Shown piece by piece: positions 8,507 through 17,502 of a DNA stretch of 64,000 nucleotides. The notes under the pieces are model-generated. The model worked only from the letters and a program-made list of their open reading frames with translations, searched no databases and was not told the origin of the DNA. The stretch comes from Oscillospiraceae bacterium (GTDB taxonomy: Bacteria > Bacillota > Clostridia > Oscillospirales > Ruminococcaceae), in NCBI GenBank assembly GCA_031266415.1, contig JAISBB010000005.1, forward strand, positions 62,001 to 126,000, in the 5' to 3' direction. How positions within the stretch are numbered: position 1 is the stretch's first letter; the number at the start of each line of letters is the position of its first letter. The translations under genes and the position numbers were made by a program.

Positions 8507-10477
8507 CTACTCCCTCATTTCTAATTTTTTAATTAAATTTCTCAACTCATTTTCAAGCACAATTTTTACTCCCAATTGCTCCGCTTTTTTCAATTTACTT
8601 CCCGGGTTCTCTCCAACCAAAAGGCAATTGGTTTTTTTTGAAATTGTATCTGAAACATTAATCCCCAATCCCTGCAATCTCTCCACTAACTTATGCCTAC
8701 TTATGCCCTCAAAAGAACCGGTAATCACAAAAGTTTCCCCGGTTTCTTTGACTTCTTGTGACTGCACTACTTTTGTTTGCACCCCTGCAATTTTTAAACG
8801 ATGAATACATGTTTTCGTCTCTTGCAATTTAAAATAATTTGCCAATGAATCTGCCGAGGTCACACCTATGCCACGAATCTCACATATTTCATCCATTGTC
8901 ACACCAAACAAATTATCCACACTACCGAAATACCTAATTATATCTTTAGATGTTTTTTCTCCAATGTTTTTAATCCCTAATCCAAACAATAATCGCGCCG
9001 GTCCACTTCCTTTCGATTTTTCGATAGATTTTAAAATATTTTGAATAGATTTTTCTGCAAGGCCGTCAATTGAAGCAAAATCTTGCTCCTCCAAGTAATA
9101 AATATCCGCAAACACAACAATCACTTTTTGCTCTATTAGTTTTTTAATAATGCTTGGCCCCAACCCCTCAATATTCATTGCATCCCGCGAAACAAAGTGC
9201 GTTAACTTCCTGAACTTTACATCTGGGCACAACACATTCTGACAAATCAAACCCCCTTCTTCTGCAAACAGTTTTTCCCCGCAAGAAGGACAATTTGAAG
9301 GGATTTCAAAATATTCACCAGAAGGAACAACTGCCTCCATAATTTCCGGAATCACGTCTCCCGCTTTTCGAACGCGAATTAAACTTCCAATATTAATCTT
9401 CTTCTTCTTTATGAAATCTTGATTATGCAAAACGGCACGACTAACAACGCTCCCCGAAATAAAAACTGGATCAAAAATCGCAATTGGGGTTAATGCACCA
9501 GTTCTGCCAACACTTACTTTAATATCGCGAATTGTTGTTTGAACCTCTTGCGGCGTATACTTGAAAGCAACCGCCCACTTAGGGTATTTTGAAGTCCTCC
9601 CCAACTCTCTTCGATACCCAAGGTCATCCACTTTTACAACTGCCCCATCTATATTAAAACTCCTGACTTCTTGTTTAATTCTTTCAATTTGCGCGGCAAT
9701 TTCCCCGTTACTTTTGAACAAACCATAAACATCAACTGTATTAAATCCCAAATTTTTTAAAAACTCTATTGATTCTTTGTGGCTCTCAAACCTCGTAGTT
9801 GTAATCTGCTGAAGATTAAAAATCAAAATATCCAAATTACGCTCTTTTGTGATTTGGGGGTCCTTTTGGCGCAACGAGCCAGCTGCTGCATTTCTTGCAT
9901 TTTTAAAACAGATTCGCTGACTTTCTCGCTGCACATTAATCAATTGCTCAAAAACCAAATTGGGCATAAAAACCTCACCGCGAACAACTAAATTCTCAAT
10001 TTTTTGCGCCAATGTTTGCGGTACAGTTTTTATCATTCGTATGTTTTGTGTAACATCTTCGCCAACAAAACCATTCCCCCTTGTTGCTGCCCTAACCAAC
10101 ACCCCATTTTTATACTCCAAAGCAACAGAAAGACCATCTATCTTCGGTTCCACAACAAACAAAACTTGATTATTAAATTTTTCACGCACTTTGTCACAAA
10201 ATGCAAAAACACTCTCCAAATTAAAAACATCTTGCAAACTGTCCATTTGAACACCGTGGCGAACTTTATTTATGTGCAAACTTGCATTTCCACCGACAAC
10301 AACCGAAGGCGACTGAGTATCAATTAATTCCGGGTACTGTGCTTCTAGACTTTTCAACTTGTGCATCAATGCATCATATTCGCCATCTGTAATTTTCGGC
10401 GCATCTAAAACATAATAGAAGTGATTGTGTTTTTTAAGCTCTTCTCTTAATTTTAAAATTTCAATTTCAACGTCCAT
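8507..10477 (-). CDS. ligA: NAD-dependent DNA ligase LigA
   Basis: LigA seals nicks in replication and repair using NAD+. Domains in order are: Ia NAD-binding region (NHFYYVLDAPKITDGEYDALM), the adenylation domain with the catalytic lysine in VEPKIDGLS (about residue 110), an OB fold, a four-cysteine zinc finger (CPSCGEKL...CQNVLCPD), helix-hairpin-helix repeats (LFGLGIKNIGEKT; IRGIGVTSADSL) and a C-terminal BRCT domain (TFVITGSFEGISRHKL). It is full length. The ORF track starts at a TTG 10 codons upstream, but the ATG at 10477 has a better AAAGGA site, matches the family N-terminus and removes an overlap with the racemase gene, so I prefer it. Confidence 0.96.
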   Translation of the reverse strand: MDVEIEILKLREELKKHNHFYYVLDAPKITDGEYDALMHKLKSLEAQYPELIDTQSPSVVVGGNASLHINKVRHGVQMDSLQDVFNLESVFAFCDKVREKFNNQVLFVVEPKIDGLSVALEYKNGVLVRAATRGNGFVGEDVTQNIRMIKTVPQTLAQKIENLVVRGEVFMPNLVFEQLINVQRESQRICFKNARNAAAGSLRQKDPQITKERNLDILIFNLQQITTTRFESHKESIEFLKNLGFNTVDVYGLFKSNGEIAAQIERIKQEVRSFNIDGAVVKVDDLGYRRELGRTSKYPKWAVAFKYTPQEVQTTIRDIKVSVGRTGALTPIAIFDPVFISGSVVSRAVLHNQDFIKKKKINIGSLIRVRKAGDVIPEIMEAVVPSGEYFEIPSNCPSCGEKLFAEEGGLICQNVLCPDVKFRKLTHFVSRDAMNIEGLGPSIIKKLIEQKVIVVFADIYYLEEQDFASIDGLAEKSIQNILKSIEKSKGSGPARLLFGLGIKNIGEKTSKDIIRYFGSVDNLFGVTMDEICEIRGIGVTSADSLANYFKLQETKTCIHRLKIAGVQTKVVQSQEVKETGETFVITGSFEGISRHKLVERLQGLGINVSDTISKKTNCLLVGENPGSKLKKAEQLGVKIVLENELRNLIKKLEMRE

Positions 10478-10484
10478 ATTTATG

Positions 10485-11186
10485 TTATTCCTTTGTTTTC
10501 TTGCCAAAATATTTAATCACGAATCTTGCCAAAACGTCCATCGGGTCTAAAAATCTTTCGTCAAGCGAAAACCATTCTTTCAAAATCGAAAGTTCTGTAC
10601 AACCAAGAACTATTTTCTCACAACCTGCACCAAATAAATCATCAACAACTTCAAAAAAAGTGGTTTCTTTCGGCATTTTACCCGCTTTCACACTAGCATA
10701 TATTATCTCCATAACTTTTTCTTGCTGTTTCGCATCTGGCACACAACATGTTAGCCCAACCTCCGCAAACGCCGTTTGAAATAAACCAACTGAAATTGTT
10801 CCAGTTGTTGCCATAATCCCCACTTTCCCAATTTCCGCATCTTTTAAACTTTTGACAGTTTCTTTTTGAAAATGTACAATTGGAGTTGAAATTTGGGCAA
10901 TCAACTGATTATAAAAATAGTGAGATGTGTTGCAAGGAATCGCAATTAAACTTGCACCTGCCTTTTCTAAAATGCGGCAGCAATTCAAAAGTTCTTTAAA
11001 AGGATTTTCTTGACTTTTCCCTGAAATAAATTCAGTCCTATCTGGGGTTTTTGCATTACTAAGCACCATCATATTAATATGTTCTTGATCTATTTTAGCA
11101 TCGGTTAACTCTGTAATTCTTTTCATAAAATAAACAGTTGCTAATGGCCCAATTCCACCAACAATTCCCAAAAAATCCTTTAACAT
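10485..11186 (-). CDS. racD: Aspartate/glutamate racemase family protein, probable aspartate racemase
   Basis: This is a PLP-independent racemase of the Asp/Glu/hydantoin family. It has IVGGIGPLATVYFMKRI at the N-terminus and both catalytic cysteines: the first in IPCNTSHYF (about residue 83), the second in VLGCTELSIL (about 194). The GGxGP(L)AT opening and TSHY context are typical of aspartate rather than glutamate racemases. Its start ATG overlaps the stop of the upstream ATP-grasp ligase (TGATG), so the two are translationally coupled. The pairing supports production of D-aspartate for that ligase, as in lactic acid bacteria that place D-Asp in the peptidoglycan cross-bridge. The symbol reflects that inferred role. 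Confidence 0.85.
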   Translation of the reverse strand: MLKDFLGIVGGIGPLATVYFMKRITELTDAKIDQEHINMMVLSNAKTPDRTEFISGKSQENPFKELLNCCRILEKAGASLIAIPCNTSHYFYNQLIAQISTPIVHFQKETVKSLKDAEIGKVGIMATTGTISVGLFQTAFAEVGLTCCVPDAKQQEKVMEIIYASVKAGKMPKETTFFEVVDDLFGAGCEKIVLGCTELSILKEWFSLDERFLDPMDVLARFVIKYFGKKTKE

Positions 11187-12388
11187 CAAACCTTACCTTC
11201 CCAACCTCTTTTAAACCAATAACGCCCAGAAATTCTTGCATTTTGCAAAAATCTAAAAAAATTCCTATCTTTTTTATAAGATAACGTAGAACAAAATCTG
11301 TCACCTGCCACAAGTTTCTTAATTTTGCCCTTGTAATATTCATTCACGTTCTTCATCAGCAACTTTTTTGGAAGCCCCAACCAAAGATGTTCTGTATTGG
11401 AAATTTCAATTGAAAGTGGTTCTTCTAAAATCCAGTCTTTAACCAAATATTTTGCCAAATTAAATCCACTGCCAGTAACAAAAAAACTGCTTCTGCCTTG
11501 CCGCAAATTAATCTCAAAAAATTTAAATTTGCCGTCTCTTGAATCAAATTTCATATCAAAATTGGCAAACCCCATATAACCAAGGGATTCCAAAAACAAC
11601 TTAACCTTTTCGCAAATTTCGGGTTGATATTCGTTAATTATTGCTAAATAATTCCCAACTGTTTGTGGAGCTTTATCTTCAAGTAGTACCTGCCCCAAAC
11701 ACATTAACTTTACCTTGCTATCTTTCCCAACATAACAATTCAACACCCTCATAGTGTCATCTGTACCCGTAATCATTTCTTGAACAACCAAATCTCCATC
11801 ATAAGCAGATTTATATATACACTCTATTGTATGGGTTAAATCAGCTTTACTTTCAATAAAAAATGTTTTCTTCTGCCCCACAAACTTACATCGAGTATAT
11901 TTTGCACTATCATCAGCTTTTAACACCACAGGGAATGCAAACGGCAACTCTACATTTATTTCTTTTTTTGTTATAATATGAGTTATAGGGTAGTCTAGAC
12001 CAAATTGCTCACAGGCCTTATAAAAATTTAATTTTGTTGCTAATTTTGTAAACAATTCCTCCGAAACGCACGAAACAACAAACCGTTTTTCTAAAATCTT
12101 TTTATTTTTCACCACAAACTCCACATAATTGTCACCACAAGCAACAAGCAACAACTTCGAAAATTTTTTATGATATTCTTCATATATAACATTCAAATTT
12201 TCTAAAAAAGATTGCTGGGTTCCAAAATCAGCAAATATCCTAACCTCTACAATCGAAGAATGCCGTGTTGGAATCAAGCTAAACTCACCTAGTGCCAAAC
12301 TCTTTACTCCATATTCTTCGTGAAACGCACGAGCCATCCCATAAGCATTTAGATCTGTTCCCAGTAAAATCGGTAGAAATTTTCCCAA
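11186..12388 (-). CDS. ATP-grasp carboxylate-amine ligase, probable D-aspartate ligase (AslA/Aslfm type)
   Basis: This protein of about 400 residues has an N-terminal pre-ATP-grasp domain (PILLGTDLNAYGMARAFHE) and an ATP-grasp core: ATP-binding lysine in FPVVLKADDSAKY (about residue 175), VVQEMITGTDDTMRV, and metal-ligand motif FEINLRQGRSSFF (about 310), then a helical C-terminus. D-aspartate ligases Aslfm (Enterococcus faecium) and AslA (Lactococcus lactis) belong to this superfamily, have this size and add D-Asp to the lysine side chain of peptidoglycan precursors. Neighbours are an aspartate racemase downstream and an asparagine synthetase-like gene upstream, which together match the L. 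lactis cross-bridge set. The substrate is inferred from context. The TTG at 12388 follows AGAGGTGA by 5 bases; the track start at 12397 lies inside that site. Confidence 0.7.
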   Translation of the reverse strand: MGKFLPILLGTDLNAYGMARAFHEEYGVKSLALGEFSLIPTRHSSIVEVRIFADFGTQQSFLENLNVIYEEYHKKFSKLLLVACGDNYVEFVVKNKKILEKRFVVSCVSEELFTKLATKLNFYKACEQFGLDYPITHIITKKEINVELPFAFPVVLKADDSAKYTRCKFVGQKKTFFIESKADLTHTIECIYKSAYDGDLVVQEMITGTDDTMRVLNCYVGKDSKVKLMCLGQVLLEDKAPQTVGNYLAIINEYQPEICEKVKLFLESLGYMGFANFDMKFDSRDGKFKFFEINLRQGRSSFFVTGSGFNLAKYLVKDWILEEPLSIEISNTEHLWLGLPKKLLMKNVNEYYKGKIKKLVAGDRFCSTLSYKKDRNFFRFLQNARISGRYWFKRGWEGKV

Positions 12389-12393
12389 GTGAG

Positions 12394-14238
12394 TCACCTC
12401 TTAATGAAATACTGGTCATACCAAACTAAAAACGAATATATAGTCCATATTTTTCTGGCATTGTTGCTTTTTCCAGTGTAATGATCTTCTAATAGTTTCA
12501 AGATCTTGCTGTTTTCAAAGAACTGAGTAGCAACCCTGCTAACAAAAAAATCCTTCACTTGCTCATAGAAAACTTTGTCTCTCAACCAATTTGCAATTGG
12601 CACTGGGAACCCTTTTTTTGGCCTGGTTGCCCAAGTACTTGGTAATTTCCTCAGTGATGCCTCACGCAATACGTATTTAGAAACCCCTCTTCTTACCTTA
12701 AATTTGCTGGGGATCTCACTTGCCACTTTAAGAACCTCTATATCTAAAAACGGTGTTCGCAACTCAACTGAATGCGCCATACTCATTTTATCTGCCTTAA
12801 GCAAAATATCATTTGGTAACCACAAATTCAAATCAAGATATATTTTTTGGGTAAGCAGATCATTGCCTTCGGTTTGTACATAATATTTATTTGTTAAATC
12901 TGTAGCCAAAAATTCGAAATCATAACCAGCTCGAAGTAACGCTGTTGACTCTTTTTCTGTAAATATATACGCCTGCCCTATAAAATCTTCTTGCTCAGTT
13001 TTGGCTCCCCTAATCAGTTTTGTTTTCACAGTTCCCTTCAAAACTAATTCCGCAAATTTTGCCAACAAATTTCTTAAGCATTGAGGAACCAACCTTCGAT
13101 ACCAGCGCATCTTCCGTGGCACTAAATACGCTTCATAGCCACCAAAAAGTTCGTCTGCACCCTCACCAGAAAGCACCACCTTAACGTGTTGCGAAATCAA
13201 TTTAGTTAAAAAAAATAACGGCAAAACAGAAGGGTTAGCGCTCGGTTCATCCAAATGATATTGAATGTCCCCAAATTTTTCAAAACACTCTTGCGGTTCC
13301 ACATACTCAATGTATATTTTCGAACCAATTAAACTTGCCAATTCTTTCGCATACCCAGTTTCATCAAAATTTACATCTCTAAACCCCACTGAAAACATGC
13401 TTTGCGACTGCGCCTCCGCCGCAATATAACTGCTGTCTACTCCACCAGAAACAGCTACTCCAATTGGCACATCACTCACTTTATGCATCTGCACAGAATC
13501 TTTTATTGCCTTCCTGACTTTTTCAACAGCTATTCTTTTATTCACACCCTTTTCTGAAAAAATATGATTAAAATAAGCCTTAGTTGTCAACTTCCCAGCC
13601 TGCCAAACAAGATAGGTCCCTGGTAATAGCTTAAATACTCCCTTAAAAAAAGTTTCATTTGTTACAGGATACTGAAAAGTCATATATGGTTTGATTGCTT
13701 TTTCGTTCATTTTTTTTTTAAACAAAGGGCACGGCAAAAACCCTTTAATTTCTGATCCAAACAAAAGTTCTGCATCTCTTGTTAGGTAATAATAAAGTGG
13801 CTTAATTCCAAAAATATCTCTCACCAAAAGTAGTTTCTTTTCTTTGCGGTCCCAAATGGCTAAGCCAAACATCCCTCGTAATTTTGGAAATAACTCTTCT
13901 TTAAATTCCTCATAGCCATGAATTAAAACTTCTGAATCTGTTTGGCTTCTAAATTTATGACCCAAGACAATTAAATGATCCTTTAATTCTTGGAAATTAT
14001 ATATCTCACCGTTAAACACTAACACAATTGAACCATCTTCATTTAACATCGGTTGGTCGCCATTTGTACTAACGTCAATAATGCGCAACCGCCTAAACCC
14101 CACAGCAAATTCCGAATCACAAAAAAAACCTTCGCCATCTGGCCCTCTGTGAGAAATCTCGTGCAGCATCTTGCCCAAAATCATTTTTTGTTCCTCTAGA
14201 TTATAAAGGTCCCCCGTAAACCCAACAAATCCACACAC
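12394..14238 (-). CDS. asnB: Glutamine-dependent asparagine synthetase (AsnB family; possibly AsnH-like D-Asp amidase)
   Basis: The 614-residue protein has the class II glutamine amidotransferase domain with Cys2 as N-terminal nucleophile after the GTG start (MCGFVGFTG), then HRGPDGEGF and FNGEIYNFQEL. The synthetase domain carries the PP-loop VAVSGGVDSSYIAA (about residue 265), SGEGADELFGGYEAY and the C-terminal MSMAHSVELRTPFLD. Both domains are complete. It either makes free asparagine from aspartate or, given the racemase and D-Asp ligase directly downstream (4-base overlap at the track start), amidates D-Asp on peptidoglycan precursors as AsnH does in L. lactis. The sequence alone does not separate these. 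AAGGAGA lies 6 bases before the start. Confidence 0.9.
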   Translation of the reverse strand: MCGFVGFTGDLYNLEEQKMILGKMLHEISHRGPDGEGFFCDSEFAVGFRRLRIIDVSTNGDQPMLNEDGSIVLVFNGEIYNFQELKDHLIVLGHKFRSQTDSEVLIHGYEEFKEELFPKLRGMFGLAIWDRKEKKLLLVRDIFGIKPLYYYLTRDAELLFGSEIKGFLPCPLFKKKMNEKAIKPYMTFQYPVTNETFFKGVFKLLPGTYLVWQAGKLTTKAYFNHIFSEKGVNKRIAVEKVRKAIKDSVQMHKVSDVPIGVAVSGGVDSSYIAAEAQSQSMFSVGFRDVNFDETGYAKELASLIGSKIYIEYVEPQECFEKFGDIQYHLDEPSANPSVLPLFFLTKLISQHVKVVLSGEGADELFGGYEAYLVPRKMRWYRRLVPQCLRNLLAKFAELVLKGTVKTKLIRGAKTEQEDFIGQAYIFTEKESTALLRAGYDFEFLATDLTNKYYVQTEGNDLLTQKIYLDLNLWLPNDILLKADKMSMAHSVELRTPFLDIEVLKVASEIPSKFKVRRGVSKYVLREASLRKLPSTWATRPKKGFPVPIANWLRDKVFYEQVKDFFVSRVATQFFENSKILKLLEDHYTGKSNNARKIWTIYSFLVWYDQYFIKR

Positions 14239-14250
14239 AAACGTTCTCCT

Positions 14251-14655
14251 TCAACTTTTTTTCACATCTTTCACTATTCCCGCTAAAACACCATTAACAA
14301 AACTTGATTCCTCTTCACCAGAAAATTTTTTCGCTAGCTCAATTGCTTCATTTATAGAGACTTTAAACGGTACATTATCCATATACTTTATTTCAGCAAT
14401 AGCCAACCGCAAAACAGAGACAGCAACTTTAGAAAGCCGCCCCAATTGCCACCTCTCTGAGTTCACAACCAACAATTCGTCGATTTCTTTAATGTTTGCA
14501 AAAGCCACCTCGCAAAGCTCTTTTGTGAACATCTCTTCCGTAATGTAATTATTTTCCACACTTCTTTTTAATAATGCACTTAACACTGCATCATCATCGA
14601 ATGCCCTTTGAAATAATATCAAAAAAGCTTGCTCTCTTGCTTTGCTTCGATTCAT
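14251..14655 (-). CDS. nusB: Transcription antitermination factor NusB
   Basis: NusB pairs with NusE (S10) to bind boxA RNA and support rRNA transcription. The 134-residue all-helical protein shows NRSKAREQAFLILFQRAF at the N-terminus, WQLGRLSKVAVSVLRLAIAEIKYM in the centre and NEAIELAKKFSGEEESSFVNGVLAGIV at the C-terminus, the three most conserved NusB blocks. The ATG start lies 23 bases downstream of asp23. Asp23-NusB adjacency is common in Firmicutes. It precedes asnB by 12 bases, so it probably belongs to the same transcript. Confidence 0.96.
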   Translation of the reverse strand: MNRSKAREQAFLILFQRAFDDDAVLSALLKRSVENNYITEEMFTKELCEVAFANIKEIDELLVVNSERWQLGRLSKVAVSVLRLAIAEIKYMDNVPFKVSINEAIELAKKFSGEEESSFVNGVLAGIVKDVKKS

Positions 14656-14678
14656 TTTGTTCTCCTATTCATGCACTT

Positions 14679-15068
14679 TCATGCATCAACTTCAGGGCAC
14701 TCAACTGCATCATTAAAAAGACCAACAACAATTACATTCACTCGTGGAACAGCAAACCCCGTTATGTTTTGGACCGCACTTTTAACGTTCGCTTGAACTT
14801 CCTGCGCAGTACTTTTCACATCTGTTTCTGGCCTTACTTTTATATATAAATCAACCATTATCGCGCCTTCACTAAATTTTATTTTTGTGCATTTCGAAAA
14901 TCCACGCAACTGCAAAAGATCTTGCACCCCACAAATATCCGAAACACATTTCACTCCGGTAACTTCTGAGGCTGCAGTTGCCACAATAGTTGAAATAACA
15001 TTTTCAGAAAGTTTGAAATTGCCCAAAACATTCTTTTCTGCCCCTGTTTTCATATTTTTATCGTCCAT
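14679..15068 (-). CDS. Asp23/Gls24 family envelope stress protein
   Basis: This 129-residue Asp23/Gls24-family protein has GNFKLSENVISTIVATAASEVTGVKCVSD at the N-terminus and VDLYIKVRPETDVKSTAQEVQANVKSAVQNITGFAVPRVNVIV further on, the standard pattern of the family. Family members sit at the cytoplasmic face of the membrane and are tied to envelope homeostasis; their molecular function is unclear. It is first in the long minus-strand operon, behind an extended -10 promoter. The start is set at the ATG at 15068, which has AGAGGAG about 10 bases upstream; the track GTG at 15077 is too close to that site. Confidence 0.9.
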   Translation of the reverse strand: MDDKNMKTGAEKNVLGNFKLSENVISTIVATAASEVTGVKCVSDICGVQDLLQLRGFSKCTKIKFSEGAIMVDLYIKVRPETDVKSTAQEVQANVKSAVQNITGFAVPRVNVIVVGLFNDAVECPEVDA

Positions 15069-15111
15069 GTTTTTCACTTCTCCTCTCAGATGATAGCTAC
15101 CACCAGTCTGA

Positions 15112-15120
15112 ATTATACCA
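15112..15120 (-). promoter_or_regulatory. Extended -10 promoter element before asp23 operon
   Basis: On the minus strand the sequence TGGTATAAT is a perfect extended -10 (TGnTATAAT), 44 bases upstream of the asp23 start. No good -35 hexamer is seen at 17 bases, as expected of an extended -10 promoter. It lies between the mutS2 stop and asp23 and would drive the asp23-nusB-asnB-... operon. Confidence 0.65.
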
Positions 15121-15150
15121 TATTCTTCTGTAACTCACATTACCGTAATA

Positions 15151-17502
15151 CTACAATTCAACAATTGTCACTCCATTTTCACCTTCACCGAAAAATCCAA
15201 GCCGAAACGTTTTAACCACAGAACATGATTTTAAATAATTGTGCACAGCTGCTCTTAATTTCCCGGTTCCTTTTCCGTGCACAATTCGCAAACTGTGCAA
15301 CCCCACTGCAGAAGCTTCGTCAATAAATTTATCAAGTTCAAACAATGCTTCATCAACCGCCAACCCCAGCAATTTAATTTCGTTTTCTATTTTTTTAGTG
15401 GATTTGCTAACTCCCTTTACTGTTTTGCTTGTGTAAGTCTTTTCAATTTTCAATCTTTTTATTTTTCGAAGATTTAAAATATTCAATTTAGTAGTTAAGT
15501 TACCAATTCGCACTACAACGACTCCATTTTTATCCGGGGCATCCACCAAAATACCTTCCTTTTGCAAGTTTTTTACCAACACCAAATCTCCCTTTCTAAG
15601 CACTTCTTCAACATTTTTTAGTGCTTTATTCTCCTCTCCCCAAAATTTTTTATAAGCACTAAGATTTCCCTTAATTTTATTTCGGAATTCTTCCAATTTT
15701 ACTCTGTTATCAATTTTTTGCGCTGCATGGATTTGTGTGGCAACCTCATTAAAGGTATCTTCAATTGTTGCAACAATCGGATCCGTTTTCATTTTAAAAT
15801 CAAAGCGCATTGCCGCTTCTTTTTCTACCAGTTCCTCTTTCAATTTTTCAACCAGGCTGCACTCTTCTGTAAGTTTTTTCCCTAATACTAGGTTTTGTTC
15901 AATTTTCTCTTGCATTTCATTTTTAATTTCATTTAATTCTCGCAGAACATTTTCAAAAACCACATTTTTTTCAGTTAATTGCTTTCCCGCAATAGCAATA
16001 ATTTCCGCCGGGAACCCCAATTGCCGTGCAATTGCAAACGCATTGGAACAGCCCGGTACCCCCATTGAAAGTTTATAAGTTGGCTTTAAAGCCGCAATGT
16101 CAAACTCACAAGATGCATTTTTGACTCCCTCATTACTCAATGCATACGCTTTAAGTTCCGCATAGTGAGTTGTTGCCACAATTCGCGCCCCACGCCCTTT
16201 AATAACCTCAAAAATTGCAATGGCAAGGCCTGCACCCTCAACAGGATCTGTTCCAGATCCCAATTCATCTAATAAAACCAAACTTTTCTTCTCTGAAATT
16301 TTCAATATTTCAATAATATTCTTTAAATGCCCAGAAAAAGTAGAAAGATTTTGCTCAATACTCTGTTCGTCACCAATATCTACCAAAACATGCGAAAAAA
16401 CCGAAACCATACTATTTTCTTTAGCTGGTAGCATCAACCCACTCATTGCCATCACAGTCAACAATCCAATGGTTTTTAATGCTACCGTTTTTCCCCCTGT
16501 ATTTGGCCCAGTTATTACAAGCACCGAGAAATTTCCACCAACCCCAACATCAATTGGAACTGCCTTTTTGTGCGGCAAAAGTGGGTGCCGTGCCCCCTTA
16601 ATGTCAATTATTCCGCTTTCTACTAAAATTGGGGAAATTGCATTCATTTCAATTGCAAGTCGTGCCTTTGCCAGAATACAGTCCAACAAAATTAATAATC
16701 TATAATTATTTTTAACATTTCCAAGCTGCTCATAAACACAACCTGAAAGTTCTTTCAAAACTTTCTCAATTTCACGCTGCTCTTGTGCAAACAAAAGCTT
16801 TAATCCATTGTTTTGCTCTATTACATTCGCAGGTTCCACAAATAGTGTTGAACCACTTGCAGACGCGTCATGCACCAGCCCCTTTATTTCTCCTTTGCAT
16901 TCGGCCTTAACTAAAACCACAAACCGGTCATTACGAACCGTTACTGTATTTTCTTGAAGGTGCTTTCGAACATTTGGAACGCGCGTAAAAGACTCTAACT
17001 CAGAACGAATTTGTGACTTAATATCGGCAATTTTTTTTCTAATATTCGAAAGCGTTTCGCTTGCCAGATTGTTAATTTCGCCTCCCGGCCTAATTGCTTT
17101 TACAATGGTTTCGTTAAGTGATTTTAGGGGACGCAATTCTTTCAAATATTTCGTTAAAATTAACTCCATATCTTCAAAATTGCCACTCCAACCAACCACA
17201 TTCCAAACGGTATTTAGTAATGCAGCAACACAAAGAAGATCTTTTGATGCTAAAACCGCACCGAGTTCTAACCTAGAAATAATAGAAGATATGTCACCAA
17301 ACAACAAAAATTCGGGCTCGTCATAACGCAAAATTAAAGTTTGTGCACATAATGTTTGCTCTTGCAGCTTTTGAATCTCTTTTATGTCAGTACTTGGCCT
17401 AATTTCAAGCAATCGTTGTTTAGCTTCTTTACAAACGGCTTTTTGCGCCAACAGTTCTAAGATTTTATCAAATTCCAATGCCTTCAGGTGTTTTTCCAGC
17501 AT
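15151..17502 (-). CDS. mutS2: Endonuclease MutS2
   Basis: MutS2 is a MutS-family ATPase with a C-terminal nuclease, linked to suppression of recombination and, in Bacillus, to splitting of collided ribosomes. In this 783-residue protein the domains are: lever/core (LEKHLKALEFDKILELLA at the N-terminus), ATPase with Walker A ITGPNTGGKTVALKT (about residue 330), signature DIGDEQSIEQNLSTFSGHL, Walker B VLLDELGSGTDP, a coiled coil, a KOW-like segment, and a Smr domain (HSLRIVHGKGTGKLRAAV) at the C-terminus. The track ORF starts 26 codons earlier inside aroQ; the ATG at 17502 has GGGGAG upstream and matches the family, leaving a 19-base overlap with aroQ. Confidence 0.95.
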   Translation of the reverse strand: MLEKHLKALEFDKILELLAQKAVCKEAKQRLLEIRPSTDIKEIQKLQEQTLCAQTLILRYDEPEFLLFGDISSIISRLELGAVLASKDLLCVAALLNTVWNVVGWSGNFEDMELILTKYLKELRPLKSLNETIVKAIRPGGEINNLASETLSNIRKKIADIKSQIRSELESFTRVPNVRKHLQENTVTVRNDRFVVLVKAECKGEIKGLVHDASASGSTLFVEPANVIEQNNGLKLLFAQEQREIEKVLKELSGCVYEQLGNVKNNYRLLILLDCILAKARLAIEMNAISPILVESGIIDIKGARHPLLPHKKAVPIDVGVGGNFSVLVITGPNTGGKTVALKTIGLLTVMAMSGLMLPAKENSMVSVFSHVLVDIGDEQSIEQNLSTFSGHLKNIIEILKISEKKSLVLLDELGSGTDPVEGAGLAIAIFEVIKGRGARIVATTHYAELKAYALSNEGVKNASCEFDIAALKPTYKLSMGVPGCSNAFAIARQLGFPAEIIAIAGKQLTEKNVVFENVLRELNEIKNEMQEKIEQNLVLGKKLTEECSLVEKLKEELVEKEAAMRFDFKMKTDPIVATIEDTFNEVATQIHAAQKIDNRVKLEEFRNKIKGNLSAYKKFWGEENKALKNVEEVLRKGDLVLVKNLQKEGILVDAPDKNGVVVVRIGNLTTKLNILNLRKIKRLKIEKTYTSKTVKGVSKSTKKIENEIKLLGLAVDEALFELDKFIDEASAVGLHSLRIVHGKGTGKLRAAVHNYLKSCSVVKTFRLGFFGEGENGVTIVEL

